From Tomocerus qinae (taxonomy: Eukaryota > Arthropoda > Collembola > Entomobryomorpha > Tomoceridae), in the NCBI GenBank assembly GCA_020055645.1, contig CM034549.1, forward strand, positions 3,100,001 to 3,164,000: a stretch of DNA of 64,000 nt, in the 5' to 3' direction. The notes under the pieces are model-generated. The model did no database searches. It was not told where the DNA came from and worked only from the letters and a program-made list of their open reading frames with translations. Below, one piece after another: positions 11,964 through 24,006 of the stretch. Numbering within the stretch: the first letter of the stretch is position 1; every line of letters starts with the position of its first letter. The position numbers were made by a program, and so were the translations under genes.

Positions 11964-12320
11964 ATAAATAAACATAATGACCGATTTGAGGTCCAAAACC
12001 GGTGGAATGTCATTTTCCCCATACCCCAGTCGGGGGTGGGGAGGGTGTAAACGTGACCTTCAGGTAATTTCCGATAAAGATCCGATGAAACATTCAAACA
12101 TTGGGGGGTCATGTCTAAATATTCCGAGATATAGAGGTGGCTTCGGACTCTAACTTTCACGCACCGTTTGCTGCATTCCAACCGTAACCAAATAATATTT
12201 TGTGTTATTACATTACATCCTTCCCTACCCTTGATCTACGATCAACGATCGATAAAAGAAGAGGTCAATCAATCAAGCACCAATCCCTTTCGACATTGAA
12301 ATACCCATGACCCAACACCC

Positions 12321-12359
12321 AATGTGATTCGAACGTTGAACGTAGGTTCGAATTACATT
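12321..12359. repeat. Hairpin repeat
   Basis: AATGTGATTCGAACG and CGTAGGTTCGAATTACATT form an imperfect stem around a five-base loop. The GTTCGAA motif recalls a tRNA T-arm, but no cloverleaf could be built. Confidence 0.5.
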
Positions 12360-13192
12360 GGAATTACCCATAAATAAATTGATAATAAATCCAATTAATA
12401 GGTCATAAGTCCCCAGGTGTGTCAGGAGACAGGTTTAAATTTAAACCCTAGCTACCGTAGCTAGTTTTGTTGTTGTGGAAAAAGACCATTTTTAATTTAA
12501 GGTTGGCAGTTGTCGAAGCAAACGGATCACTGATTATTTTACTTACAGCTGATAAAGGTATTCATCAACTTATCGACAACAAACAACAAACGAAATGGAT
12601 AATAATATTGGGTATGTACATGTCATAAAAGTTGAAACTGGTAAGTTCGAACCCCGACACCCGATAAACGATAAAGATACGATAAATGATAAACAAATTT
12701 TTCACTGAGCACAGAAATAGGAATAGTTAAGTTGTAAGAATAAATTGCAAAGAAAACCGACGGGAGTTGTAAAAAAACAATGACTAAAACCTGGAATTCG
12801 AAGTCAGAGATAGAGGTCACGGAGCCAGAGCCACCGATTTTCTCAGGATGTGATCAGTCAACAGAATAATAACAATATATTATAGCTTATTGCAATCCAA
12901 TACTTTGTTGATGCTTACAGCCAACAGTGAAAAAAATATAGTAGAAATAGTAGTCAGTAGAAGAAATTTTATTTTATTCCAACCAAAAAAAATATTGACC
13001 AACTTTTAACCAACAACAAAGCTTGCTGATGTTATTTCTCGTTCTCGTTAGTAATGAAATGAATGAAATCGACTAATACCTCTAAACTCTCACATGTATA
13101 TGGATGGAATGAATGAAGCTCGAGCGAACTAAAATCAGAAAACAATCACGTAACGTAAACGTAACGGCTAAACGAACGAATACGAAGAATTA

Positions 13193-13344
13193 ATGTTTTT
13201 AATAATCTACCCCACAGCAGTATACCCGACGTCCACCACACGTAACGTGCTTTTGTCGGGTGCTTTCCGAAGTTACTTGACAAAGGTACCTTGATTATAG
13301 TGGACTTCGGGTAAACTGCTTTGGGGTACATAATTAAAAACATA
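13193..13344. mobile_element. MITE family M1, copy 1
   Basis: Terminal inverted repeats around ATAATCTACCCCACAGCAG and CTGCTTTGGGGTACATAAT, followed inward by an ACCCGACGTCCACCACACGT-type block. It is the same family as 25463-25615 and 25765-25921. It is flanked by TTAA or TAAT-like bases, consistent with a TTAA-type target. There is no coding content. Confidence 0.78.
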
Positions 13345-14255
13345 ATTCAATCTATCGTCTCGTCTCCTTGTACTGGTGTAGTAGAGTGTAGTACTAGTAC
13401 TCGACTCCTACTCCTACTCTACCACTGTTTCCTGGTTGCAGTTGTGGTGCCTTAATGACTTTTTCCGATACCCAAAGCGAACGTACCCAACAACACGACC
13501 CGAGGCACCCGAAGATGCTACCCGCTCTGCTTTCACTTCCCACACCTGACGCCCCAAGTCAACTAAGTCGCCATAATATGACGTTGTCAGGAGGAACAGG
13601 GTCACACCCCCTCCCAAATTCTGGAAAAAATGATACTGTTTTTCAAATGCTACAATACAATGCATGGAAATATTTTTTTCCAGTTTCCAAATTAGCAATT
13701 TTTAGCAACCCGCGGCAGATCCCCATAGTAAAAGTCAAAAATTTCATTTTTCTGCCCGTGACGTTACTTGCAGTACCGTTTAACACGTGTTTTGATAGTC
13801 ATGACGTGACTTAGTTTGCAGTACTTCTATTGATTTTCATAGCCATGGAATTTTTATCAAAATTTGATTATTTGCCTTTGCTTCTGTATTCTAGGTTCTT
13901 TGAATTTTTAGTGTGTATTTGGAACTAATCATTCGGGCATTTTCAGTGTCCTCAAAACAAAGTCAAAATATCTATGACAACGAATTTGCATGGACCGTGA
14001 GTTCCGTCCCAGCGTCCCATTAGATTACAAGACATGTTGACATTGACATCAGCTCACGTCATTTTTGAAATACATGTAAATGTAAAAGTATAGGGACCTA
14101 CTGGAGACCCGAAAGCCGGATACTGCAGACCCGAAAACCGAATGCATCCCTAAAAGTATACACTTTTGTCCGAACCTTTTTCCTTATAATATACTTCTAT
14201 TATCCTTGTAATACTATATTATCAGAATAATTATCACTATCAGCCAAGTTATTAA

Positions 14256-14340
14256 GGTTTTCAATAATGTACCCCAACGCATACCTTCATGTGCTAAATT
14301 TAGTACATGGAGTGATGCGTTCGGGTACATTATTGGAAAC
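14256..14340. mobile_element. MITE family M1, short relative
   Basis: Shares the outer AATGTACCCCAACGCA / TGCGTTCGGGTACATTATT ends with family M1 but has a different 50-base interior. ATTAA stands on both sides (14251-14255 and 14341-14345), suggesting a target duplication. Confidence 0.72.
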
Positions 14341-14848
14341 ATTAAATTGTTGTCCCAGTTGAACAACTAAGTAAAGGGCAGGACAGGATCCATTATCGTC
14401 ATGTAAACAGTAAAATTGTTGACTTTTGTTGAGGTCAGAGCGGTCACCCGTAAGGCCTATGCTAAAGTGAAAACAACATAATATGTGAGGCTGTCACACC
14501 GTCCTGCTGAGAAAGTCATTTTCGATATCATCACTAGGCTAGTCGATAGAAGCGGCATGATATATTTTATGTAACAATTTATAGGAAACGCAATTGAACT
14601 TTTTAATGCTCATTTTCTACTTTGACTATCAAAATGAAGACAATGTGAGCGCGCGGTATCTCAACAACAAATGGACCGATTAACCCGAAAATCAATAGTG
14701 ATCGTCAGTGGTCCATAGGCATCGTTTCTGACATGTTTGGTTGTATTGAGATACCTTTTTGGTTCTTAACCAACGCTTTAAAGGCGTTGGCGTTACCTAA
14801 AAGTAGTATAATATATGGCATCATTAATTCACCATTGTAGGTACGTAA

Positions 14849-15120
14849 TCTTTACTCTACATAAACATAATCTTTTAAACATAAAGTGGGACATGCGCAT
14901 GGAATTTTTTTTGAATGTATTAATGGTTGTATATTTGTCCGTAATATTTTGTAATTAATGAGTAAGGGTAATATTTTGCAATTAATGAGCAAGGACTAGA
15001 CTTAGACTATCAGTACTGAGTCCAATCAACGGTCTATGAATTTCGGGCCAATGCGCAGTCGCTAGAAATTTACTGATTTCAACATTTTCTAGCACACTTT
15101 GTGTGCTAGGATTCAGCTAG
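14849..15120 (+). mobile_element. Non-autonomous Helitron, family 2
   Basis: It begins TCTTTACTCTACATAA after an A. It ends with hairpin AGCACAC-TTT-GTGTGCT, nine bases, then CTAG before a T. These are the Helitron hallmarks: 5' TC, a subterminal hairpin, 3' CTRR and insertion between A and T. It aligns over most of its length with the copy at 57291-57519. It is 272 bases long and carries no ORF, so a Rep/helicase would have to come from elsewhere. Confidence 0.85.
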
Positions 15121-15159
15121 TCTCTATATATAATCGTAGACTTCAATAAATTTACCTGT

Positions 15160-15202
15160 CTATTGTATATATATATTATATATACATACATACATATACA
15201 TC
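15160..15202. repeat. AT and TACA microsatellite
   Basis: Alternating TA followed by TACATACATACATA-type repeats. Confidence 0.8.
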
Positions 15203-16435
15203 ACTTTTGGGTATCTCCTCCTCCCATCAACTGCACACGTAATATATGCAGGCTCCTTAAAAGCAAAAAAGCAAAATGCGCAAGCCCAATTCCTCTAAAC
15301 CAACGAAATGAGTCGTTTCACGTTTCATATTATTATTGTAACGTCTAAATAAAAATAGAAATTTACATAAGAAGGTTGAATGGTGACTGGGGATCGAATG
15401 GAAATGATTAGCGAAAGGGAGCATTTCGTAATAATCGTAATGTGCGTATTAAATAGCATTTCAAAGCTTCTAATCCAAATTGGTTCTGCTATAATATCGA
15501 CAAACTTATTCAACATTTTTTAATAGAGCTGGGTTTACTTTTTACTACCCTTTTAATTTTTTGTGTCAGTTGGGATATCTTTTTGTAGAATTAAATAACA
15601 GTACTGGGAGCCACTATTTATTCTTTAAAAATATTTATTCGTAAGTTGACTCATGGGGTTTGTACGTTTTTCCAAAATCGTAGAGGGAATCTTATTATTT
15701 CGAAAGGAAGCTTTTTGATAACTTTGTGGGAGTTTTTTCGAAAATAGTCTTTCATTGTTCCCTGTATTTGATGCTACGATCTACAGTTAATAGTGTTAAT
15801 TTAAATGTACTTTGCATTTACAAAGTTAACATAACAACCTAATGGGATGTTTTCGAAATTGTTTTTATTACTGTGTTGGATGGCCTGGTGAATTTCTCTT
15901 GAGTGCTAGATTTGCCCCTTAGCTGGGTTCACTAGTATTCCATAAATTTGATTTCCGTCAACATAAATTACTGCTGATATTTCTAGATCTTTAATCCCTA
16001 ATTTGCAAATAAATAATGGCCTTTACGTGAGGTTATTAATTTAGGAGGGCCGACTCCGAGTTCGGGTCCGTTATCTTACCTATAGAGAATTATAGACAAA
16101 TGAAATAATGTTTGTTATGTAAAGAGTACTATGTCACATGGAATGAATCATATGAAACTGTGGGAAATTTTCTATCTCATGCTACATTTTGCTGTTGTCT
16201 CTGGTCTCTGGCCGTCTTCTAGCCGTCTTCCAAGAGTTCCAAGGCAAGTCTCCTCTATTTCATTCATTCGTTAGTTCGTCACTCGTATTTTGTCATTTTG
16301 TAAAACAAGGCTAATTGTCAAAGCAAATCCAACGGTCTTATCTTTTAACCGAAGTTACCCAAGTTTAGTCCAACCAAATTCAGAAATCTAGTTCTAGTAA
16401 GCAGTAAAGCTTATTTTACATTGCCGACTTGCTGG

Positions 16436-16630
16436 CCATCCAAAAGGGATGTCAGCCAGGTATGCATGTGAATTGTCAATGTGAACAAGAAATTTGCGTG
16501 CCATCCCAATTGGGATGCAGCATGCGCCCAATTTAGATGCAGCACCAAAACAATTCAACTAGTTGAACTATTTTGGTGCAGCAACCAAATTGTGGACATG
16601 CGCCATAGTCATTCTTGAATGACTATGACT
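16436..16630. repeat. Cluster of hairpins
   Basis: Three stems lie in a row: CATCCCAATTGGGATG (perfect); GCACCAAAACAATTCAAC pairing across AACTAGTT with TTTTGGTGC at about 16531-16582; and CATAGTCATTC-TT-GAATGACTATG near 16604-16628. The middle stem extends outward imperfectly, so the whole may be a small foldback element. Confidence 0.6.
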
Positions 16631-18235
16631 TGGATTGGTTCTCTATTTGCTTGGAACATTCAAACATTCTACTGTAATCTCTTTCAACCTTTTGTTAGAA
16701 TTGTAGAATTTTGAAAATAGTATTATTGAGTTCTATAAAAAATGAACGAAGAACCCAAAATTGAAGAGCTGGAAGTTTTTTTAGTACAGTGCATTAAGCA
16801 ATCATTCGCAATTTTGCGTTCTTTTGTGACATTATTGGAGACACGTTTTCCAATATCGAATTGTAAATCAGGAGTCAACTAGCTTTTGTGCCAGTCATTT
16901 TGTGTTTCTTTTTGAAATAACGTAAAATATCTGAGAGAATGAGAGAAAATATGAGAAATAATAATCACACAGGTAGGAAGCTGAATTGGTGGTCAAGTCA
17001 TCCATGAATGACTATATTTTATGCTTGCAGGCTGTGCTGTGTCCAAAGTCAGTCATCAGTCATGAATAAAATGTATTGAAAAGTAAATTTGTTATCCATG
17101 ATTATTCAATATTATACTCAAAATTATTATTGGACACAAAAGTACAAAATTTTGGTCTGGTTGCCCTGTTCTGAAATTAAATCAATGGCAGACGCTTTGT
17201 CATTATAGTTAAGAAATCAAAATTCAAACTACAACTCATCACCTGATTAGCACAAAAAGCAAATATTGTATTTCCCACTTTATTTCGCTTGGTTTAATTT
17301 TACCAATGACTGTGTCTTCCAAATTGTGAATATGAATATGATGCAATTGGGATGCATGATTTTGGTGACAGGCAAATATGTGGCACGTAAATATGGAAGC
17401 TACTCGGCAATGTAAAAAGGGCTTAAGTAATAAGTAAACGCAGTATGTAAACCGTAAACCACAATAATGACAAAGTAAAATAAACATATATTCAATATTA
17501 TTATTATTACATATTAAGTTTTTTCCCAATGGTGAATGGAAAATCATACCCAAATTTTTCTAAGTTCTTTTCTGAATGTAAGAATTACGAATTTCAGTAT
17601 AGTCACTTTATTAGGCACCCGTATCCGTCATTATTTTCGCCTTTTTTCTAACCTAACCTAATAAAAATGAATGTATAATAAATGTTTGGTTGTTTCAATT
17701 TTATTAGGAGTCAAAAAAGCGTCAAATAGTGACTGGTTTTGAATATACTTTGTTGAATTGGGAAAAGAACTTAAAAAATTTCCGGTTACTGCGTCCCGTT
17801 TGCAGCAATCCAACCGCAAATATTTAAATTTTTTCATTTCGAAATTGATAGTTTTCGTAACATTATGTAATTTTCCCAAACGTTGAGATACAGTTACTGA
17901 TGGAGTGAAAAGTGGAATACATGCAATTTTTTCGTCCATCATGTCGTCTGAGATAAAGACAAAATATATAAATTTACCAATATCTATGTATATCTGGTAG
18001 GGAAAGCCTAAATGCGCAAGCGCTTATTCAATGTATATTGCATACAACAATGATCTACACTTTGGGTTAATATTAGCATATTTCGAAATTAAACCAAAAA
18101 TGTTGACTAGGAGGAAATAATAGAGGTTACCCACAATTGGTGGCCGGTCACCAAATTAGCATTGAGCATGAGTAGGTATTGAAATGACTCCAATACCTGT
18201 CTGTGTTATCCTGGAATTGTGGGAAACGGTCTATT

Positions 18236-18412
18236 GAGCTGTTTGGTACTTGGATCTTGGGTTGTTTGGAACTTGGGCTGTTTGGGGCTTGGGCTGTTTG
18301 GTACTTGGACTTGGGCTGATTGGTACTTCATACTTGGACTTGTGCTGATTGGGACTTGGGCTGTTTGTTGCTTCGACTGTTTGTTGCTTGGACTTGGACT
18401 GTTTGGTAGTAC
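18236..18412. repeat. Minisatellite of CTTGGGCTGTTTGG type
   Basis: Imperfect units of 12 to 24 bases built from ACTTGG and GCTGTTTGG repeat about ten times. The Trp/Leu/Gly-rich ORF through it is a by-product. Confidence 0.75.
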
Positions 18413-18486
18413 CCCTAGGATGTAAGAAATTAAGAAATCTTTAGTTTAATTAATGCGAAGTTCAAAAGCCGCAGCCGGGGGCCCTG

Positions 18487-18504
18487 CCCCCCCCCCCCCC
18501 CCCC
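18487..18504. repeat. Run of 18 C
   Basis: Uninterrupted C tract after GCCGGGGGCCCTG. The length may be unreliable in an assembly. Confidence 0.9.
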
Positions 18505-18810
18505 GAAATCGAAGAAAAGAGGAATTTTTGCCTTAAAACCCAAACTTTTTTCATCTTTTGACTCATAATTTGTCGGGCCCTCCAAAACTTTTTTCTAGCT
18601 GCGACCCTGGCGTAGTTGTCACATAAATTATCCATATAATTTGAAGCTTGGGTCTCTTGTGTTTTGCGTTGAGACTTGTTGGGACGTTTGATTTCATTGA
18701 GATTTATAAAACCGCCATCATCATCGTCTTATTACAAAACTGCAAAACCTTTTGCTGGTCATGGTAACAACAACAACGCAATTTTTATTGCCTCCGCAAT
18801 GGACCAATTG

Positions 18811-18994
18811 GCTATTCAGTCAGCGCCCCTTCAGCGATACACCACGACATTAAAAAGATAGACCTGTAGCCGACTTTCGGCCGACCGCCTAATGGTTTAT
18901 GGATACTGCGGCGGACCGAAACTCGGCTGTTGTGTCTATCTTTTTAATGTCGTGGTGTCTCGCTGAAAGGGCGCTGATTGAATAGGGCCCGTGT
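18811..18994. mobile_element. Foldback MITE next to the long palindrome
   Basis: CAGTCAGCGCCCCTTCAGCG through CATTAAAAAGATAGAC at the left is mirrored by GTCTATCTTTTTAATG through CTGAAAGGGCGCTGATTG at the right (53-base arms). The inner GCCGACTTTCGG / CCGAAACTCGGC pair leaves a loop of about 20 bases. Almost the whole element is one hairpin. Confidence 0.82.
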
Positions 18995-19001
18995 ATTCGT
19001 T

Positions 19002-21118
19002 ATCACCGAAAGTGTCACCGACCCCCTCCGATTACGACCAAAATCGCTGAGCATATGTCTAAAATAGAGTAATTAACGAAATGGACCTTCAAAATTTTTT
19101 TAAAAATAAGAGGGGGCGTGGGGGGTAAGGGGAAGCTTTTCCATTGGGAAGAAAGATTGTGACCAAACGGTAAGTCATAAAATTCTTTAGTTTTTTTCTA
19201 AAATAGCATAAATAGGTGCTTCATCCTGGCAAGGTATAAATTTTATTCAATTCGAATATTTTGGCGCGAAAAAAAATCGGTGAACCTGAAATTAGCAATA
19301 ATTCAAACATTGTGGGTTGAAAATGGCACATATCGACTAAATATTGAATATAAAAGATGCTAGATCATCTTAAATCTCCTTTCTAAGCAAGAACAAGGTT
19401 ACATGTCCAAAATTTATTAAACCCTGTCCGGGGAAGCGGGGGCAATATAAGTTTGGATATTTAATTTCTCAAAACTTATTACGCCTAGAGACTTTAAACC
19501 ACCGCCAAACAACTCAGCATTATGTAATGCATCATGGCAAGGTGGTGTATTGTGTGTCACCCACCCCCTGAGGGGGGTGTAGGTGAGGCTTAAGTTTGGA
19601 AACCCAATATCTCCAAAACTATTTGACTTACGGACTTGAAACTACCGCCAATCAACTCAGCATCATGTAATGCATCATGGCATGGTAGTATATTGTGTGT
19701 TTCCTAACCCCCTTGTGGGGGTGTAGGGGAGGCTTAAGTTTGGAAACCCAATATCTCCAAAACTATTCGACGTACGGACTTGAAACTACCGCCAATCAAC
19801 TCAGCATCATGTAATGCATCATGGCATGGTAGTATATTGTGTGTTTCCTCACCCCCTTGTGGGGGTGTAAGGGAGGCTTAAGTTTGGAAACCCAATATAT
19901 CCAAAACTAATCAACGTAGGGACTTAAAACTACCGCCAATCAACTCAACATCATGTAATGCATCGTGGCATGGTAGCATATTGTGTGTCACCACACCCAC
20001 TGAGGGCTACCCTGCTACCATGTCATGATGCATTACATGATGCTGAGTTGATGGACGGTAGTTTCAAGTCCGTACGTTGAGTAGTTTTGGAGATATTGGG
20101 TTCCCCTACACCCCCCTCAGGGGGTGTGGTGACACACAATATACTACCATGCCATGATGCATTACATGATGCTGAGTGGATTGGCGGTAGCTTCACGTCC
20201 GTACGTTGAGTAGTTTTGGAGATATTGGCTTTCCAAACTTAAGCCTCTCCTATACCCCCCTCAGGGGGTGGAGTGATACACAATATACCACCATGCCATG
20301 ATGCATTACATGATGCTGAGTTGATTGGCGGTAGTTTCAAGTCCGTACGTCGAATAGTTTTGGAGATATTGGGTTTCCAAACTTAAGCCTCCCCTACACC
20401 CCCACAAGGGGGTTAGGAAACACACAATATACTACCATGCCATGATGCATTACATGATGCTGAGTTGATTGGCGGTAGTTTCAAGTCCGTAAGTCAAATA
20501 GTTTTGGAGATATTGGGTTTCCAAACTTAAGCCTCACCTACACCCCCCTCAGGGGGTGGGTGACACACAATACACCACCTTGCCATGATGCATTACATAA
20601 TGCTGAGTTGTTTGGCGGTGGTTTAAAGTCTCTAGGCGTAATAAGTTTTGAGAAATTAAATATCCAAACTTATATCGCCCCCGCTTCCCCGGACAGGGGT
20701 TAATAAATTTTGGACATGTAACCTTGTTCTTGCTTAGAAAGGAGATTTAAGATGATCTAGCATCTTTTATATTCAATATTTAGTCGATATGTGCCATTTT
20801 CAACCCACAATGTTTGAATTATTGCTAATTTCAGGTTCACCGGTTTTTTTTCGCGCCAAAATATTCGAATTGAATAAAATTTATACCTTGCCAGGATGAA
20901 GCACCTATCTATGCTATTTTAGAAAAAAACTAAAGAATTTTATGACTTACCGTTTGGTCACAATCTTTCTTCCCAATGGAAAAGCTTCCCCTTACCCCCC
21001 ACGCCCCCTCTTATTTTTAAAAAAATTTTGAAGGTCCATTTCGTTAATTACTCTATTTTAGACATATGCTCAGCGATTTTGGTCGTAATCGGAGGGGGTC
21101 GGTGACACTTTCGGTGAA
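19002..21118. mobile_element. 2.1-kb near-perfect palindrome with internal 145-base tandem units
   Basis: The left arm from 19002 (TCACCGAAAGTGTCACCGAC) and the right arm ending near 21118 (CGGTGACACTTTCGGTGA) are inverted copies about 1 kb each, meeting near 19980-20015. Each arm holds about four or five tandem units of about 145 bases, marked by CATCATGTAATGCATCATGG and AGTTTGGAAACCCAATAT. There is no ORF. The whole reads as a foldback element. A 16-base inverted pair, GGACCAATTGGCTATT at 18801 and its complement at about 21140-21157, encloses this palindrome together with the hairpin at 18811-18994. Confidence 0.9.
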
Positions 21119-21503
21119 AATGGAAGTAGGAGCTCAATAGCCAATTGGTCCAATTGGCACTTGTTCACTTCACTTGTACGTTCCAGTCAGTTTAGTCGTT
21201 TGATTGTATAGTATAGTGACTAGTGGCTAGAACTAGAAGCTTCTTCGCTACTAGGGTTGTGTCTGGTCTGGTCCATTTTTTTGACCCCTGGTCCCCAAAA
21301 ACTTGCGCGCCGCTCCGTCCCCTTCAGTCATCAGTAGCTAATAGAGGTTTCTCACAATTCGATGCAGTATAGGTAATCTATTTTATATAACATCATTATC
21401 TTAATATTAGGTTATAAGTTGTAGGTATATATTTAAATATTATTGGTTATTTATTATTGTTATTTATTAATAAATATCAATTATTTTTACTCCTTAGTTG
21501 ATA

Positions 21504-22197
21504 ATGGACTGCAACAGTGTGGGTAATAGCGCTGTTACGACCACGACTCTTTGTGTCAGAAAAGAAGATGTTAAAAATGTTAATCCTACCGTGGAACCGA
21601 GTACTTCCCTTGCTCTCGTTGCTAATAATAATACAGATATCGTTTCACCAGATGAGGAGGCTGTTTGTGCCATTAACTGGCACCCTGGTATTCCAGAAAA
21701 CCATGAAGAAGCGTCCAAATGTCCAAGTTGCGGTTTAGGCTTGCTTAGATGGTATTACATAAGTGAAGAAAATTCGCTACAAATGTGTAATAACGTTTTG
21801 GTAAGTTTTCTTTCATAATATTCTAAATGACATTGAGTAGTTAGTAATTTATTAAATAATATAGTTTATAGGTACTCGTAGAGTATATATTATGAGCATG
21901 ATAGGCTTGGTTTGGTTTGGTTGCTACTGATGCCCTAACTTTTATTTATTGTTTATTGTGCTGTAGTGCAACTATCCTTTTGGGTGCGATCAAATAAAAT
22001 TAAGGCCTAACTCAACATATGAATTGCAACTGGATTCGAATGTCACTACTGTGTATGAGGCCGGGGAACATTATTATTATTCACGATCTTCATCAGTTGC
22101 CGAAAATGAAAGGCCTCTAAGTCCAACTGAGTTACGTGATGAAATGGAATCACTTATCGCTAAATACATTGGAAATGAAGCGGACTCGACAGACTAA
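21504..22197 (+). CDS. Small zinc-motif protein resembling the N-terminus of USPL1
   Basis: Exons 21504-21800 and 21967-22197, phase 0 junction, 175 residues. A motif KCPSCGLGLLRWYYISEENS followed by MCNNVLCNYPFGC places C73, C76, C95 and C100 as a likely zinc site. The spacing and the LCxxxxCxYPxG ending match what I recall of the N-terminal motif of USPL1, a SUMO-linked isopeptidase. The catalytic peptidase domain of that family is absent. The C-terminal third is acidic and probably helical (SPTELRDEMESLIAKYIGN). The start is the first ATG; an acceptor-like TCCTTAG lies just upstream, so a 5' untranslated exon is possible. AATAAA at 22329-22334 is a likely poly(A) signal. The function may be SUMO or Cajal-body related, by inference only. 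Confidence 0.75.
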
Positions 22198-23257
22198 CTC
22201 AAATTAGTTGGGATTTTTTATACTGATAAGTTAATAGATATTTTTTATATAATCCACAATTCAATGTTTAGTGACGATTGTAAAAACATTTTCCTTATTT
22301 AGCCGAGTGAAGTAAAGCAGTCGAATAGAATAAAATAAATTGATCTCAGTTCTGTAAAGCCTATTAACGTTGTGATTGAGCAGCTCTTCTCGTCCGCCAC
22401 ATTTCGATGGCGTTGTTCATACTAAATGTTTCATAATTTCTTGTATTCATTCATAAATATGTGTACTTACTTCCATATTCCGGCAAGCAAATAGTATCGT
22501 AAAATGAAAATGAGCGCAAGTAACAAAAAAGATTGGTGTCCAACTGGCTGTTTAAAAATGAGCGTTTCCTCTGTTTCATGACATTTATTATTTTTGATGA
22601 TGAAATATGAAATAATGTCAAAATATTTATTGGTGCCTCATCTCAGTGATGGAGACCGTCTTTAAACATTGACTAGGTTTTTCAGGTGTAGGAAAAGGGA
22701 CTTTTGCGCTTGGGGATAAATGGCTAATGGCCCCTCAGAAAAATTTGGTACATGTTCTACAGAATATGACCATTTTATTCTACTGTCCACCACCGCACCA
22801 CCATCCAACAATAGCGTTAGCTAAAATTGTTTACCACGTGAATTACGATAGGAAACAAGTGGTAAAGAAAGAGGTCCACCCCATTATAACCCCATTATTG
22901 CTAAAATTGTCACTTTCGCATTCCGATAAAAGGTGCTCAGTGCTCACTGAACGGATGCTTCCCACTCCCAATATTTAATGTCTAAGTCAAGTACACAAAC
23001 AAAATTGCAAGCATCAGTTGGTAATATTTAATACATATACAATAAATAGAGATGTTAAAATTTTCATAATTATTACATTATAACATTTACATTTTACAAT
23101 CTGTTCTGTACGTAATAAACGGTAAAAAAAAGGTTTTTTGTTTCAATATGATTTTGTAAGTTTATACATAAAAGTTATTTTAGCGACTTCACAGTTCACA
23201 TAACTTACAGTTATTAGTTATTGGCTGAGGTACGAAATTTTACAACATTGAAAAGTT
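22198..23257. other. Convergent 3' flanks
   Basis: Between two convergent genes. Holds likely 3' untranslated sequence and no supportable ORF; the 83-residue ORF near 22727 has no recognisable content. Confidence 0.5.

Positions 23258-24006
<749 letters not shown>

Larger units (their letters stand above)
10935..12175. mobile_element. Inverted-repeat element A, host of a nested insertion
   Basis: The right end at 12135-12175 (reading GGTGGCTTCGGACTCTAACT onward to CTGCA) is the reverse complement of 11796-11840 plus the short piece TGCAGCAAACGG at 10935-10946. The left terminal repeat has therefore been split by element B. Inside the element, 11850-11905 and 12040-12110 are further inverted copies (GATCTTTATCGGAT-like and CCGATAAAGATC). 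There is no coding content. Confidence 0.78.
9617..21503. other. Transposon-rich gene-free block
   Basis: About 12 kb with no supportable host gene. It is packed with inverted-repeat elements, a Helitron, minisatellite and a long palindrome, listed separately. Short ORFs within it are by-products of repeats such as the GGCAACAGC-type runs. Stretches 12400-13190, 13345-14250, 15121-16430 and 16640-18220 hold nothing I can name beyond scattered short repeats shared with other parts of the window. Confidence 0.6.

Noticed and set aside
12321-12359. tRNA T-arm-like GGTTCGAA
   Set aside because: No acceptor, D or anticodon stems could be placed around it.
13414-13814. Two overlapping opposite-strand ORFs of 94 and 119 codons
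   Set aside because: No recognisable domain, no splice partners, transposon-rich surroundings.
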